NCBI GenBank assembly: GCA_944382705.1
Contig: CALWNE010000052.1
Span: 1-30,540, forward strand
Direction: 5' to 3'
Length of the DNA stretch: 30,540 nt
DNA from: an uncultured Allofournierella sp.
Lineage (GTDB): Bacteria; Bacillota; Clostridia; Oscillospirales; Ruminococcaceae
In this document: one piece after another, positions 1-7,821 of the stretch
Position numbering within the stretch: position 1 is the first letter of the stretch
Layout: the number at the start of each line of letters is the position of its first letter
Notes under the pieces: generated by a model
Told to the model about the DNA's origin: nothing
Seen by the model: the letters and a program-made list of their open reading frames with translations, nothing else
Databases searched by the model: none
Program-made: the position numbers and the translations under genes

Positions 1-173
1 TGTGCGGATCGGATAAACGCTGAAAGCATCTAAGCGTGAAGCCGGCCCAAAGATAAGATATCCCACTGAGTTAATCAGGTAAGACCCCTTGAAGACTACA
101 AGGTTGATAGGCACAAAGTGTAAGCGCGGTGACGCGTTGAGCTAGCGTGTACTAATAGGTCGAGGGCTTGACC
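1..173 (+). rRNA. 23S ribosomal RNA, 3' end (partial)
   Basis: The first bases match the conserved 3' end of bacterial 23S rRNA: the domain VI stretch around the TAAGCGTGAAGCC motif and the typical end ACTAATAGGTCGAGGGCTTGACC near position 173. The 5' part of the gene lies outside the window. The following 105 bp spacer, which holds a small GAGGG/CCCTC hairpin near 224-239, leads to 5S rRNA, so this is the distal end of an rRNA operon on plus. The exact 3' end is estimated from family knowledge to within a few bases. Confidence 0.96.
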
Positions 174-279
174 ACAAGTCTTTATGGTACTTCTAATTTG
201 TCCGCAGTTTATTATTCAGTTTTGAGGGTGCATCCCTCGAAGTAAAGAGAATATGTAAGGCCAGTATGCTGAACATATG

Positions 280-396
<117 letters not shown>

Positions 397-409
397 TGCA
401 AATGCGAAT

Positions 410-458
410 AAAGCCGAATGCTGATGGGCATTCCTGCTTTTGGGATTCGGCTTTTTTA
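410..458 (+). terminator. Intrinsic terminator between 5S and tRNA-Glu
   Basis: The inverted repeat AAGCCGAAT (411-419) / ATTCGGCTT (445-453) is followed by a run of six T at 452-457. The loop of 25 nt could form a second small stem. The next gene, tRNA-Glu, begins only 8 nt after the T run, so its transcription needs read-through or incomplete termination here. Confidence 0.75.
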
Positions 459-465
459 TATAGAT

Positions 466-540
466 GGCCCGTTGGTCAAGCGGTCAAGACGGCGGCCTCT
501 CACGCCGCAAACGGGAGTTCGATTCTCCCACGGGTCACCA
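466..540 (+). tRNA. tRNA-Glu (anticodon CUC)
   Basis: A 75-nt cloverleaf can be folded. The acceptor GGCCCGU pairs with ACGGGUC, the D arm contains GGTCAAGCGGTCAAGAC, the anticodon stem is GCGGC/GCCGC with loop CTCTCAC (anticodon CTC), and the T arm is GGGAG-TTCGATT-CTCCC. CCA is encoded at 538-540. The sequence closely follows Firmicute tRNA-Glu. CUC reads GAG only, so a UUC isoacceptor should exist elsewhere in the genome. I see no promoter of its own between 5S and the tRNA. Confidence 0.96.
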
Positions 541-546
541 TAACAA

Positions 547-585
547 TAAAAGTGCACCTTTCCTTTTGGAAGGGTGCACTTTTGT
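547..585 (+). terminator. Terminator after tRNA-Glu
   Basis: The 15-bp stem AAAGTGCACCTTTCC (548-562) / GGAAGGGTGCACTTT (568-582) has one G-T pair and is followed by TTGTTTTATT. This ends the rRNA-tRNA transcription unit. The A-rich left flank means it could also work on minus. Confidence 0.85.
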
Positions 586-966
586 TTTATTCACTCTCAA
601 AAAACTGAAAAAACAAAGACGCTAAAAGAAATTGAACTGTAACTAAAGAACGACAAAAAGGTGACGCAGGCTGTTTATTGACGGAAGAAACACAAAAAGC
701 AAAGAAAAGGCGAAAAACGGAGCCGGAAAAAGAGCGCTGGAAATTGGATGAAAACAAAATTTTGAAAAAAGAGCAGACATTAGGGCAGGTGCTGCTGAAC
801 CAAACCGAAATGGAGTAAAAGCCTATGGGACACAAAGTTTTAGGTACAGCCAGACTGGTCGATTTAGTCTGTTTTAAAAGCAGATAAGCCAAAAGGTAGA
901 TTCCCATCCACTAGCCTGGCTGGAGTGTCCGTTTTATGCAGTAAAAATCAGAATAGGAGAATGGTT
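586..966. other. A-rich region without a clear gene; possible 46-codon ORF
   Basis: This stretch is rich in A on plus. The one reading frame that catches the eye runs from a TTG at 678 to a TAA at 816-818. It would encode 46 residues, very rich in K and E (start TEETQKAKKRRKTEPEKERW, end LLNQTEME). It has no ribosome binding site at the right distance and no ATG, and the composition alone could produce it. An imperfect stem CAGACTGG..TTAGTCTG lies near 850-872. I see no promoter that I would defend for the following HAD gene. Confidence 0.3.
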
Positions 967-1623
967 ATGTACAAAACGGTATTGTTTGATTTGGATGGAA
1001 CACTACTGGATAGCTTGCAGGACCTAGCCAAAGCCTCTAATTATGTGTGCCGTCTGCATGGGTGGCCAGAGCATCCTTTGGAAGCCTATCGGTATTTTGT
1101 GGGCAATGGAATTCCCATGCTGTGCCGCCGCTTTAGCCCACAGGGCCAGAGGGATACCCAAACACAAGCCCAGGTGGTGGCAGAGTTTCAGGCCTATTAC
1201 AGCTTGCATAAACAGGATACCACTGGCCCTTACTCTGGAATTACATTGCTTTTGAAGGCGCTGCAGCGGGAGGGCATCTCCTATGGAGTGGTAACAAACA
1301 AAGAGCATACCCTGGCGCAGGCAATCGTGGAGTACTATTTCCCGGGTGAAGTGAAATGGGTGCAGGGCGCCACTCCCTCGCTGCCCACCAAACCGGATCC
1401 CGCCGGTGTGTTGCAGCTTATGAATCGAATGCAGGCAGAACCTGACACAACACTGTTTGTGGGAGATAGTGATGTGGACATATACACCGCCCGCAATGCA
1501 GGGATTGACAGCTGCGGCGTGCTTTGGGGATTTCGGTCCCAGGAGGAATTGAGCAAGGCAGGGGCAGTGCATCTAGCCAGAGATGTGGAGCAGCTGGCCG
1601 CTGTTGTGGGGGTAAACTTATAA
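967..1623 (+). CDS. HAD-superfamily hydrolase, phosphoglycolate phosphatase-like
   Basis: The 218-residue protein is a cytoplasmic Mg-dependent phosphatase of the HAD superfamily with a C1-type cap. Motif I is FDLDGTLLDS at the N-terminus, with nucleophile D8 and acid/base D10. The helical cap spans roughly residues 16-85. Motif II is VVTNKE, a motif III Lys lies in PTKPDP, and motif IV is FVGDSDVDIYTARNAGI. These fit the Gph/HAD_2 family, so the substrate may be 2-phosphoglycolate or another small phosphate ester; the sequence cannot tell. An in-frame ATG at 961 and an upstream start at 925 also exist. ATG 967 is preferred because AGGAG at 955-959 sits 7 nt upstream of it and the motif I strand starts right after. 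The gene stands alone. Confidence 0.88.
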   Translation: MYKTVLFDLDGTLLDSLQDLAKASNYVCRLHGWPEHPLEAYRYFVGNGIPMLCRRFSPQGQRDTQTQAQVVAEFQAYYSLHKQDTTGPYSGITLLLKALQREGISYGVVTNKEHTLAQAIVEYYFPGEVKWVQGATPSLPTKPDPAGVLQLMNRMQAEPDTTLFVGDSDVDIYTARNAGIDSCGVLWGFRSQEELSKAGAVHLARDVEQLAAVVGVNL

Positions 1624-2209
1624 ATGGTCAGATGGGTTTGGCAGCTTGGCAGCAAGCCAGGCAAAAGCAAATGCTTTTCTGCCCTTTCGGGCAGGATTGC
1701 CAGGGTTGTTCTAAGCTCTGTGCAGCATCGTGTTGTGCAGCGGGGATAACCCCATTGATGCAAAACAAAAAAGAAGGTGTGGTACAATTTTTTATGCAGT
1801 GAATGTTCGCTTCCACACCCTGGCTTGCAGATTTCAAAAAAGAATGATGACATTGCGTGTGCCTTGAGTGAATGAGAACAACAGAACCTGGAGGGCGGCA
1901 CAAAGGGCCATGGGCGCAAGGGAATGCCCAGCAAAGCACGAGTGCAAGGCATGAAGGCAAAGGCGCAAGGAGAGCAGGTAAAACAAAGCGAACTGCACAT
2001 TTGGAAAAATATCTGCCAGGAGTTTAGCATTTTTTAGGACTCACAGGGAGCGTTCCCAACAAAAAGGGGGTGCTCTCTTTTTGTATACAGAGCAACAGGC
2101 AATGGCATACAGCGTTTAGGTTATGCTGTATAAGGTTTTGCAGCAGTCTGCCTTGTGTGTGCAGGGGTGAGAATCACCCAAAAAAGATGGCACGGAAGGA
2201 TAAAAAATC
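1624..2209. other. 586-bp gene-free region with an orphan terminator
   Basis: I find no open frame with a ribosome binding site on either strand. The segment 1679-1694 forms a compact CTGCCC/GGGCAG hairpin without a T run. A real terminator lies at 2048-2084, more than 400 bp after the HAD stop. This leaves room for a long 3' UTR, an unrecognised small RNA, or the decayed remains of a gene. No tmRNA, RNase P, SRP or 6S signature was recognised. Confidence 0.4.
2048..2084 (+). terminator. Orphan intrinsic terminator
   Basis: The 10-bp stem GAGCGTTCCC (2048-2057) / GGGGGTGCTC (2066-2075) includes three G-T pairs, has a loop AACAAAAA, and is followed by TCTTTTTGT. It acts on plus. The nearest upstream plus gene ends 425 bp earlier. 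Confidence 0.7.
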
Positions 2210-2248
2210 ACAAAAAAACATCTCGCTGCCTTCGGCAGCGAGATGTTT
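2210..2248 (-). terminator. Terminator of the trkA-bPH2 operon
   Basis: The perfect stem AAACATCTCGCTGCC (2216-2230) / GGCAGCGAGATGTTT (2234-2248) is closed by a UUCG-type loop. Read on minus it is followed by TTTTGTGATTTTTTA. It lies 61 bp after the stop of the last gene of the minus operon. Confidence 0.88.
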
Positions 2249-2308
2249 GAATCTACAACGGCTAGAACGATGTTCCGATGCAAGCAGGGAAAGAAACCTG
2301 CCGAATCA

Positions 2309-3709
2309 TCAGCTGGAAAGTCGAATGCAATCCGCTTGGTAACACTTGATAGCCCGCACCCGAATGCGGCGGCGGGAGGGCAACCCAATGACCAGATTGC
2401 ACCGGGCCACCGTTTGAGCAAAGGGAGATTGGCGTACGGTAAGGCATATATCCTGGGTAAAAAGGCAAAGGTCGTGCCGGGTAAACAGCCGGGTAAAGCA
2501 AAGGGACAAGGGGCCATTTTTGTGCTGAAAAATGCCCTCCCGCAGCCACCCCTCTACCGCCACGGCCATCAGCCCAAGGCTAAGCAGGCAGGGAACGCAG
2601 AAAATCGGGGTCCAGTCGGGCAGCTTCCACATGGATACCCCTGCAAGAGCGGCGCAGAGCAAAAAGCAGACGCCCCCTTTCCAGATGAACAAGGGCAGAC
2701 TGCGATCCGAAGCCAGCCTTACCACCTTGGAAGGCGGTGGTTTGAATCCCGGCATCAGTGCCTCCAGCAGATTTTCGTACCCCTTTTTATACATAATAAG
2801 GGGGAGTGGACTGGTATAGCTGCCCGCCGTAAGATAAACCGGGTAACATCGAAGCAGGCGGGCAAAGGGAGTGGTGCGGATATCGCAGTAGGATACGGCG
2901 GAAGCCAGAATACGCTGGTCGCTGTGGTTGATAAAGCCGCCCTTGGCATGGATTACCCCGCCATTGCGGCCAACCCGGAAGTTGGTGGTGGACAGCAAGG
3001 ACCAAAACAGGGCTACCCCACCAAGGGTAAACAACAAAGTAAACAGCCAGGCCATGCCGGCAGGGAGCACCAGTTCGGCCAGCCGTTCGATGCGGGCCAG
3101 ATTGCTCATAGCCAGCTGACTTAGCTCCTGCCCCAGATTTTTGCCTAGAATTTTTTGGGTTTGCTGGGCGCTGAAGTACACCAGGGCGGCGGTGGTAATG
3201 AGGTTGACACTGAGCATGGTAAACCGGATGCGTTCTACCCCGGAGGGAGCATAAAAGGTAGCATCCGACTGGGAGGGAAGCAGACATTCTGCCAAGGCAT
3301 CTGCCTGCCGGCGAGGCAGGTAGCATTGCAATTTTTTGAAATGGGCCGTGGTGGTGCCGTACAGCTGTACCCGAGTGCAGCCCAGCAGCCGCAGAATCAG
3401 CGGTCGCTCCAGCGTTAATGCGGCAATCTCCCCCGAACGCAGGGTAAGCTGCCTGCTTACAAATAGGCCCGAACGCAGGGTAAGCCCCGCTTTGCTTACC
3501 TGGAATCCCGCCCGCTGCCACATGAGCACCGATGCCAGCGCCATAATTATCAGAATCAAGATGTCCTGCTGCAAGGCCAGCGAAAATGCCTCCCAATCCC
3601 AGGAAAAGAGGGCGTTTGCCAGGGGAACCAGACTTAAAAATAAGCCGTATCGTATATATTTTAGTGTATATACAATATGGAATTTCCCTTGTGCTAAAAA
3701 TGGGCTCAT
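2309..3709 (-). CDS. Multi-domain bacterial PH (bPH2, DUF304) membrane protein, YdbT-like
   Basis: The 466-residue membrane protein is of the type formed by repeated bPH2 (DUF304) domains and paired membrane helices, as in Bacillus YdbT. Hydrophobic segments are visible near residues 15-58 (YGLFLSLVPLANALF and ILILIIMALASVLMW), 180-200, 225-250 (MAWLFTLLFTLGGVALFW) and 370-405. Between them lie beta-rich soluble parts with the typical GLTLRSG, LLGCTRVQLYGT and GVIHAKGGFINHSDQRI stretches. It starts at ATG 3709, which overlaps the stop of the upstream bPH2 gene (ATGA), so the two are translationally coupled. A longer upstream frame reads through the neighbour out of phase and is not the start. 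The family's role is not firmly known; in bacilli it is linked to envelope stress and antimicrobial resistance. The family call is by pattern and length. Confidence 0.8.
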   Translation of the reverse strand: MSPFLAQGKFHIVYTLKYIRYGLFLSLVPLANALFSWDWEAFSLALQQDILILIIMALASVLMWQRAGFQVSKAGLTLRSGLFVSRQLTLRSGEIAALTLERPLILRLLGCTRVQLYGTTTAHFKKLQCYLPRRQADALAECLLPSQSDATFYAPSGVERIRFTMLSVNLITTAALVYFSAQQTQKILGKNLGQELSQLAMSNLARIERLAELVLPAGMAWLFTLLFTLGGVALFWSLLSTTNFRVGRNGGVIHAKGGFINHSDQRILASAVSYCDIRTTPFARLLRCYPVYLTAGSYTSPLPLIMYKKGYENLLEALMPGFKPPPSKVVRLASDRSLPLFIWKGGVCFLLCAALAGVSMWKLPDWTPIFCVPCLLSLGLMAVAVEGWLREGIFQHKNGPLSLCFTRLFTRHDLCLFTQDICLTVRQSPFAQTVARCNLVIGLPSRRRIRVRAIKCYQADCIRLSS

Positions 3710-4119
3710 AGACGGCCCCCTTCCAGCAAAGTGGCCAGCTGCTGGGCTGTTTTTTGCGGCAGGCCGGGCAGAACAATTACACTGCCGCTGGTGTACAGCA
3801 GCAGGATGCAGCAGCCTGCCCAGCGGCTGAGGGGGCTTTGCAGCCGCAGCACACCGGTAATGAACCGGGTGGGAATACGGCGGCGGGTGGTAAATAGGAT
3901 GCCTCGCTCCAGCCGCAGCTCCACCAGGGTGCAGCTGCCCCGCAGGCTGGCCAGATGCAGCTGTACCGGACCAAGGAGGATTACCCCCCAGATTGCAAGA
4001 AACAGGATGCCGCCCCACAGGGTTTGCCAAAATACAAAGGGGGCTGCCACCAGACCAGGCAGCGCAAGCCAGAATAGGGTGATGAACAGCCCGGCAGTAC
4101 TGGGTTTAAACGAAATCAT
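3706..4119 (-). CDS. Small bPH2 (DUF304) membrane protein, YdbS-like
   Basis: The 137-residue protein has two adjacent hydrophobic segments at the N-terminus (residues about 9-50, LFITLFWLALPGLVAAPFVF and GILFLAIWGVILLG). They are followed by a single bPH2 domain with VELRLERGILFTTRRRIPTRFITGV. GGGAG lies 8 nt before the ATG. It precedes the larger multi-domain bPH2 protein with an ATGA overlap. This is the YdbS-YdbT order known from bacilli, so the two probably form a complex in the membrane. It follows the second TrkA-type gene by 45 bp and is probably in the same transcript. Confidence 0.78.
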   Translation of the reverse strand: MISFKPSTAGLFITLFWLALPGLVAAPFVFWQTLWGGILFLAIWGVILLGPVQLHLASLRGSCTLVELRLERGILFTTRRRIPTRFITGVLRLQSPLSRWAGCCILLLYTSGSVIVLPGLPQKTAQQLATLLEGGRL

Positions 4120-4164
4120 AATACTGGCTCCCTTCGTAATGGAATGCGGGGCCAGCAGGACAAA

Positions 4165-4830
4165 TCACAGATAAGCCAGGCCCCAGTCTCTGGCCAGCTC
4201 GTGGATGGCCGTATCCCGTGCAACGCACAGAATCTTATCCCCAACCAGGATTTGGGTATTACCGCGGGGGATAATCAGTTCGCCCTCACGGGTAATGGCA
4301 ATGATAACGGCCAGCTCGGAGATGGGGATTTCTGCCAGAGTGTTGCCGTGGTACTTAAATCCTTCGGGGATTTGCAGCTCGAACACAGTGGCAGTGCCCC
4401 CTGCCAGATTAAGCACCTGCTGGATGGCGGCTGTTTCCACCTCCCGCTCCAGAATGCGGGCCAGGTTGGCCGTGCTGGAAACAGCAATGTCCACCCCCAG
4501 GCGGCGCAGCACCTCGGTGTTTTTGGGGTTGTTGACACGGGCAACGGTTTTGCCCACATGGAACATCTTTTTGGCAATCTGGCAGGTGATGAGGTTTACT
4601 TCATCCCGGCCGGTTACAGCCACCAGTGCATCACACTGAGAGCAGCCGGCGGCTTCCAGATACTCCACCGTGGAGCCGTCGCCGTGGGTAACAGGAATGT
4701 CCAGATCATTGGCAATCTGGGTGCAGAGCTTTAGGTCTTTTTCCACAATCATGGGCTGATGATTGTGGTCCATCAGGGTTTTGGCCATGTAGTAGCCTAC
4801 CTTGCCACCGCCTACGATCATGATTTTCAT
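4165..4830 (-). CDS. TrkA-family K+ uptake regulatory protein (RCK), second copy
   Basis: The 221-residue cytoplasmic protein has an RCK_N Rossmann domain (about 1-120). Its dinucleotide motif is IVGGGKVGYYMA, an acidic residue ends strand 2 (IVEKD), and the HGDGSTVEYLEAAG and AVTGRDEVNLITCQIAKK stretches are typical of TrkA. An RCK_C domain follows (about 140-215, EGELIIPRGNTQILVGDKIL). Such proteins bind NAD(H) or ATP/ADP and gate TrkH/KtrB channels. The ATG at 4830 follows GGGGG by 8 nt and lies 17 nt after the stop of the first TrkA-type gene. No channel subunit gene is next to it; the operon continues into the bPH2 genes. The name is left open because TrkA and KtrA cannot be separated here. 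Confidence 0.88.
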   Translation of the reverse strand: MKIMIVGGGKVGYYMAKTLMDHNHQPMIVEKDLKLCTQIANDLDIPVTHGDGSTVEYLEAAGCSQCDALVAVTGRDEVNLITCQIAKKMFHVGKTVARVNNPKNTEVLRRLGVDIAVSSTANLARILEREVETAAIQQVLNLAGGTATVFELQIPEGFKYHGNTLAEIPISELAVIIAITREGELIIPRGNTQILVGDKILCVARDTAIHELARDWGLAYL

Positions 4831-4847
4831 TGCAGAATCCCCCTTGC

Positions 4848-5483
4848 TTAGTCGGAAATGCGAGAATAGATGACCTGATCACCTTCCCGCAAAACGGGCA
4901 TGGGAGCTGTGGCCAGCTCCACCACGCCGCTGGAACGCAGCACCCCATATAAGAGGCTGCCCTGGGGCAGCATCACCTTGTTGAGGGGGCGGCCCACATC
5001 CCGGGGGCTTACCGGAACGGTAACGAAGGCGGCAGTGGTGCTGCCGATGGTGACGGTGCAGGAGTCCTGATCGTCCAAAAGGCTCAGAAGCATACTTTGC
5101 ACCGTCAGATTGGTGGCGCACACGGTGCGCAGCCCAAATTCGTTGGAATACAAATTTTTAAGGGTGGGATCGGTGCAGCGGGCGATAACCCGGGGAACCT
5201 GGAACAGGTCCCGGGCAATCTGCGCTACCATGATGTTGACGCTGTCGTCGTTGGTGGCCACTGCCACGGCGTCGCAGGTTTCAATGCCAGCCTGACGCAG
5301 TGCATCAATGTCGATGGGGATACCGGTAATTGCAAGGCCGGAAAACTGATAGTTGTCCATGCTTTGCAGGCGCTGAAAGGCTTCGGGATTGGAGTCCAGC
5401 GTAGAGACCTCATGCCCCATTTCCTCCAGCAGGCGCACAATGTTTGCGCCTACACGGCCGCAGCCTATGACCAAGATATTCAA
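4848..5483 (-). CDS. TrkA-family K+ uptake regulatory protein (RCK), first copy
   Basis: The 211-residue protein is a paralogue of the next gene. The RCK_N motif is LVIGCGRVGANIVRLL, the strand-2 Asp lies in STLDSNPEAF, and VAVATNDDSVNIMVAQIARD is typical of TrkA. The RCK_C domain covers about 140-208 (ending LREGDQVIYSRISD). The start is a TTG at 5483 (CAA on plus), supported by GAGGTG about 6 nt upstream; no ATG lies at the right place. It heads a minus operon of two RCK genes and two bPH2 genes. A promoter candidate lies 54 bp upstream. Two separate RCK subunits suggest a hetero-oligomeric ring on a channel encoded elsewhere. Confidence 0.88.
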   Translation of the reverse strand: MNILVIGCGRVGANIVRLLEEMGHEVSTLDSNPEAFQRLQSMDNYQFSGLAITGIPIDIDALRQAGIETCDAVAVATNDDSVNIMVAQIARDLFQVPRVIARCTDPTLKNLYSNEFGLRTVCATNLTVQSMLLSLLDDQDSCTVTIGSTTAAFVTVPVSPRDVGRPLNKVMLPQGSLLYGVLRSSGVVELATAPMPVLREGDQVIYSRISD

Positions 5484-5536
5484 AACAACACCTCATTATT
5501 CTTTCTGTTTGCTTGGTAAATGGTTTGTTTAACCAG

Positions 5537-5542
5537 ATTATA
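5537..5542 (-). promoter_or_regulatory. -10 box of the trkA-bPH2 operon
   Basis: Read on minus there is TATAAT (plus ATTATA, 5537-5542), about 54 bp before the TTG start. The -35 position holds only a weak TTTTC-like sequence. Confidence 0.5.
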
Positions 5543-5633
5543 CTGTATTTTAGGGGGAAAGAAAAGGGAAAAATCCCGCTGGGGAAGGGGCCATGCCTCC
5601 CTGGAAGAATCTGCAAAAACAAAACCCACAGGG

Positions 5634-5662
5634 TTCTGTTTTTACGGTGGATGTGCTATACT
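5634..5662 (+). promoter_or_regulatory. Promoter of uppP
   Basis: TTCTGT (5634-5639), a 17-bp spacer and an extended -10 TGCTATACT (TG at 5654-5655, TATACT at 5657-5662). It lies 85 bp before the uppP ATG and diverges from the minus trkA operon. Confidence 0.6.
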
Positions 5663-5747
5663 GGTAAAGCGTAAATCCCAATCAAATACAACTCCGCAGC
5701 AAACACCCACCGAGAGATGGGCTGCCGGAGGAGAGAGAGGCGAAGGA

Positions 5748-6566
5748 ATGGATTTTTTAAAAACTGTTTTGTACGGTATCATCGAAGGCATTACCGAGTG
5801 GCTGCCGGTAAGCAGCACCGGCCATTTGATTTTGGCGGAAAAATACCTGAATATGCCCTTTGACGAGAGCTTTCTGGAACTGTTCCGGGTGGTTATTCAG
5901 CTGGGTGCCATTCTGGCGGTGGTGGTGCTGTACTTCCCCAAGCTGTGGCCTTTTTGCGCCGATGCAAAAAAGCATTACCTCAAAACCGACACCTGGCTGA
6001 TGTGGTTTAAAATTGCAGTGGCAACCCTGCCGGCCATGGTGCTGGGCCTGCTTCTGGACGATTGGCTGGAGGCCCACCTGTATAACCATGTGGTGGTTGC
6101 CGCTATGCTGATTTTGTACGGTGTGTTTTTTATTTTAATTGAAAATCGCCGTGCAAAGCCCCGTATTACAAACTTGCAGCAGCTTACATACAAGGATGCA
6201 CTAATCATTGGCTTTTGGCAGGTACTGGCCATGATTCCCGGTACCTCCCGCAGCGGCGCTACCATTGTGGGTGGCCTGCTGCTGGGTGCCAGCCGCCCGG
6301 TGGCTGCGGAATTCACCTTCTTTTTGGCAATCCCGGTTATGCTGGGTGCAAGCCTGCTGAAACTGGTGAAGTATCTGGCCGCAGGCATGGCTATGGGCAG
6401 CTATGAGCTAATGATTTTGGGGCTGGGCTGCCTGGTTGCCTTTGTGGTGAGCATGGTTTCCATCCAGTTTTTAATGAACTTTGTAAAGAAGCACGATTTC
6501 AAGGTGTTTGGCTGGTATCGCATCGCCTTGGGTCTGGTGGTACTGGCCGCTTCGTTTTTGGTGTGA
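5748..6566 (+). CDS. uppP: Undecaprenyl-diphosphatase (BacA/UppP family)
   Basis: The 272-residue integral membrane enzyme dephosphorylates undecaprenyl diphosphate, recycling the lipid carrier of peptidoglycan synthesis. It often gives bacitracin tolerance. Family signatures are clear: the N-terminal GIIEGITEWLPVSSTGHLIL (Glu-rich motif plus SSTGH) and the second motif IPGTSRSGATI with its Arg and Ser. About eight hydrophobic helices fit the usual fold and the length is normal. The longer frame from 5520 is not used: GAAGGA lies directly before ATG 5748, the family N-terminus begins there, and the upstream part contains the promoter. A strong terminator follows immediately, so it is monocistronic. 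Confidence 0.96.
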   Translation: MDFLKTVLYGIIEGITEWLPVSSTGHLILAEKYLNMPFDESFLELFRVVIQLGAILAVVVLYFPKLWPFCADAKKHYLKTDTWLMWFKIAVATLPAMVLGLLLDDWLEAHLYNHVVVAAMLILYGVFFILIENRRAKPRITNLQQLTYKDALIIGFWQVLAMIPGTSRSGATIVGGLLLGASRPVAAEFTFFLAIPVMLGASLLKLVKYLAAGMAMGSYELMILGLGCLVAFVVSMVSIQFLMNFVKKHDFKVFGWYRIALGLVVLAASFLV

Positions 6567-6567
6567 C

Positions 6568-6603
6568 AAAAAACCACCTGCCTGGCGGCAGGTGGTTTTT
6601 TTT
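6568..6603 (+). terminator. Terminator of uppP
   Basis: The 13-bp stem AAAACCACCTGCC / GGCAGGTGGTTTT (6570-6582 / 6587-6599) has loop TGGC and ends in a long T run (6596-6603). Confidence 0.92.
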
Positions 6604-6656
6604 AAGGAAATCAATCGCAGCCCTGTTCTGCGAGAATAAAGAAAGGAATTGCAAGT

Positions 6657-7784
6657 ATGGAACGCTCTAAAGTGTATTTTACCGACCTGCGGGCAAAGCC
6701 CGGCCGCAACCTGCTGGATAAGCTGAAACAGCTGATGTACAAGGCTGGCATTGACACCATTGATATGGACAAAAAATTTGTGGCCATTAAAATCCACTTT
6801 GGCGAGCCGGGCAACCTGGCTTACCTGCGACCCAACTATGCCAAGGCGGTGGCCGATGTGGTAAAGGAGCTGGGTGGACGGCCCTTTTTGACCGACTGCA
6901 ACACCCTGTATGTGGGCCGCCGCAAGCACGCACTGGAACACATGGATGCAGCCATGGAAAATGGATTTACCCCCTATTCCACCGGCTGCCAGGTGATTAT
7001 TGCCGATGGACTGAAGGGCACCGATGAGGTGGAGGTTCCGGTGGAGGGCGGCCAGTATGTTAAGACCGCCAAAATTGGCCGTGCCATTATGGATGCGGAT
7101 ATTGTCATCAGCCTGAACCACTTTAAAGGGCACGAGTCGGCAGGATTTGGCGGCGCCATTAAAAACCTGGGCATGGGCAGCGGCAGCCGGGCCGGCAAGC
7201 TGGAGCAGCACGCCGCAGGCAAGCCGCACATCGAAAAAACCCATTGCCGCAGCTGCCACGCCTGTGCAAAAATTTGCGGGCAGGATGCCATTTCTTTTGA
7301 TGCCCAGGGCAAGGCGGAGATTGACCAGAACCTCTGCGCTGGCTGCGGCCGCTGCCTGGCCCACTGCAACTTTGATGCCATCTGTGGTGATTTTGGTGCA
7401 GCGGCAAACGACCTGAACTGCCGTATGGCAGAATACGCCAAGGCTGTGGTACAGGGACGGCCCAACTTCCACATTAACATGGTGATGGATGTTTCGCCCA
7501 ACTGCGACTGCCATGCAGAAAATGATATGCCCATTATTCCCGATGTGGGGATGTTTGCAAGCTTTGATGCGGTGGCACTGGACCAGGCCTGTGCCGATGC
7601 CTGCAACAATATGCCCCCCATGCCCGGCAGCCAGCTGGACGAGCAGCTGGGCCGCCCCGGCTATTGCAGCTGCGGCGACCATTTCACCGATTCTGCCCCT
7701 ATTACCAACTGGAAAAGCTGTGTGGAGCACGGCGAGGAGATTGGCCTGGGCACCAGAGAATACGAACTGATTGTGATGAAATAA
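6657..7784 (+). CDS. DUF362 domain protein with two 4Fe-4S clusters
   Basis: The 375-residue cytoplasmic protein begins with a DUF362 domain: VYFTDLRAKPGRNLLDKL, VAIKIHFGEPGN, FLTDCNTLYVGRRKHALEH, and ISLNHFKGHESAGFGGAIKNLGMG. Near residues 197-240 it holds two classical ferredoxin motifs, CRSCHACAKIC and CAGCGRCLAHC. The C-terminal part carries further conserved Cys and Asp (SPNCDCHAEND and the ending region with YCSCGDHF). The domain order and length are typical of a widespread clostridial family thought to be electron carriers or redox enzymes; its reaction is unknown. AAAGGA lies about 10 nt before the ATG. The next gene, the M18 peptidase, starts 37 bp later, so they are probably co-transcribed. 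Confidence 0.88.
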   Translation: MERSKVYFTDLRAKPGRNLLDKLKQLMYKAGIDTIDMDKKFVAIKIHFGEPGNLAYLRPNYAKAVADVVKELGGRPFLTDCNTLYVGRRKHALEHMDAAMENGFTPYSTGCQVIIADGLKGTDEVEVPVEGGQYVKTAKIGRAIMDADIVISLNHFKGHESAGFGGAIKNLGMGSGSRAGKLEQHAAGKPHIEKTHCRSCHACAKICGQDAISFDAQGKAEIDQNLCAGCGRCLAHCNFDAICGDFGAAANDLNCRMAEYAKAVVQGRPNFHINMVMDVSPNCDCHAENDMPIIPDVGMFASFDAVALDQACADACNNMPPMPGSQLDEQLGRPGYCSCGDHFTDSAPITNWKSCVEHGEEIGLGTREYELIVMK

Positions 7785-7821
7785 CCCGGAATTAACCATT
7801 TGCAGAAAGGAAAAAAGATTT

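Noticed and set aside
678..818. 46-codon Lys/Glu-rich frame starting with TTG
   Set aside because: No ribosome binding site and a composition that A-rich DNA gives by chance. Mentioned in the region entry only.
587..907. 106-codon minus frame rich in Phe and Ser
   Set aside because: Mirror of A-rich plus DNA, no binding site, no recognisable family.
2243..3124. Long plus frame opposite the bPH2 gene
   Set aside because: Low-complexity Gly/Gln/Pro/Lys-rich translation antisense to a gene with clear membrane helices.
6471..7799. 442-codon minus frame opposite uppP and DUF362 genes
   Set aside because: Shadow of the GC-rich codon pattern; it spans the uppP terminator.
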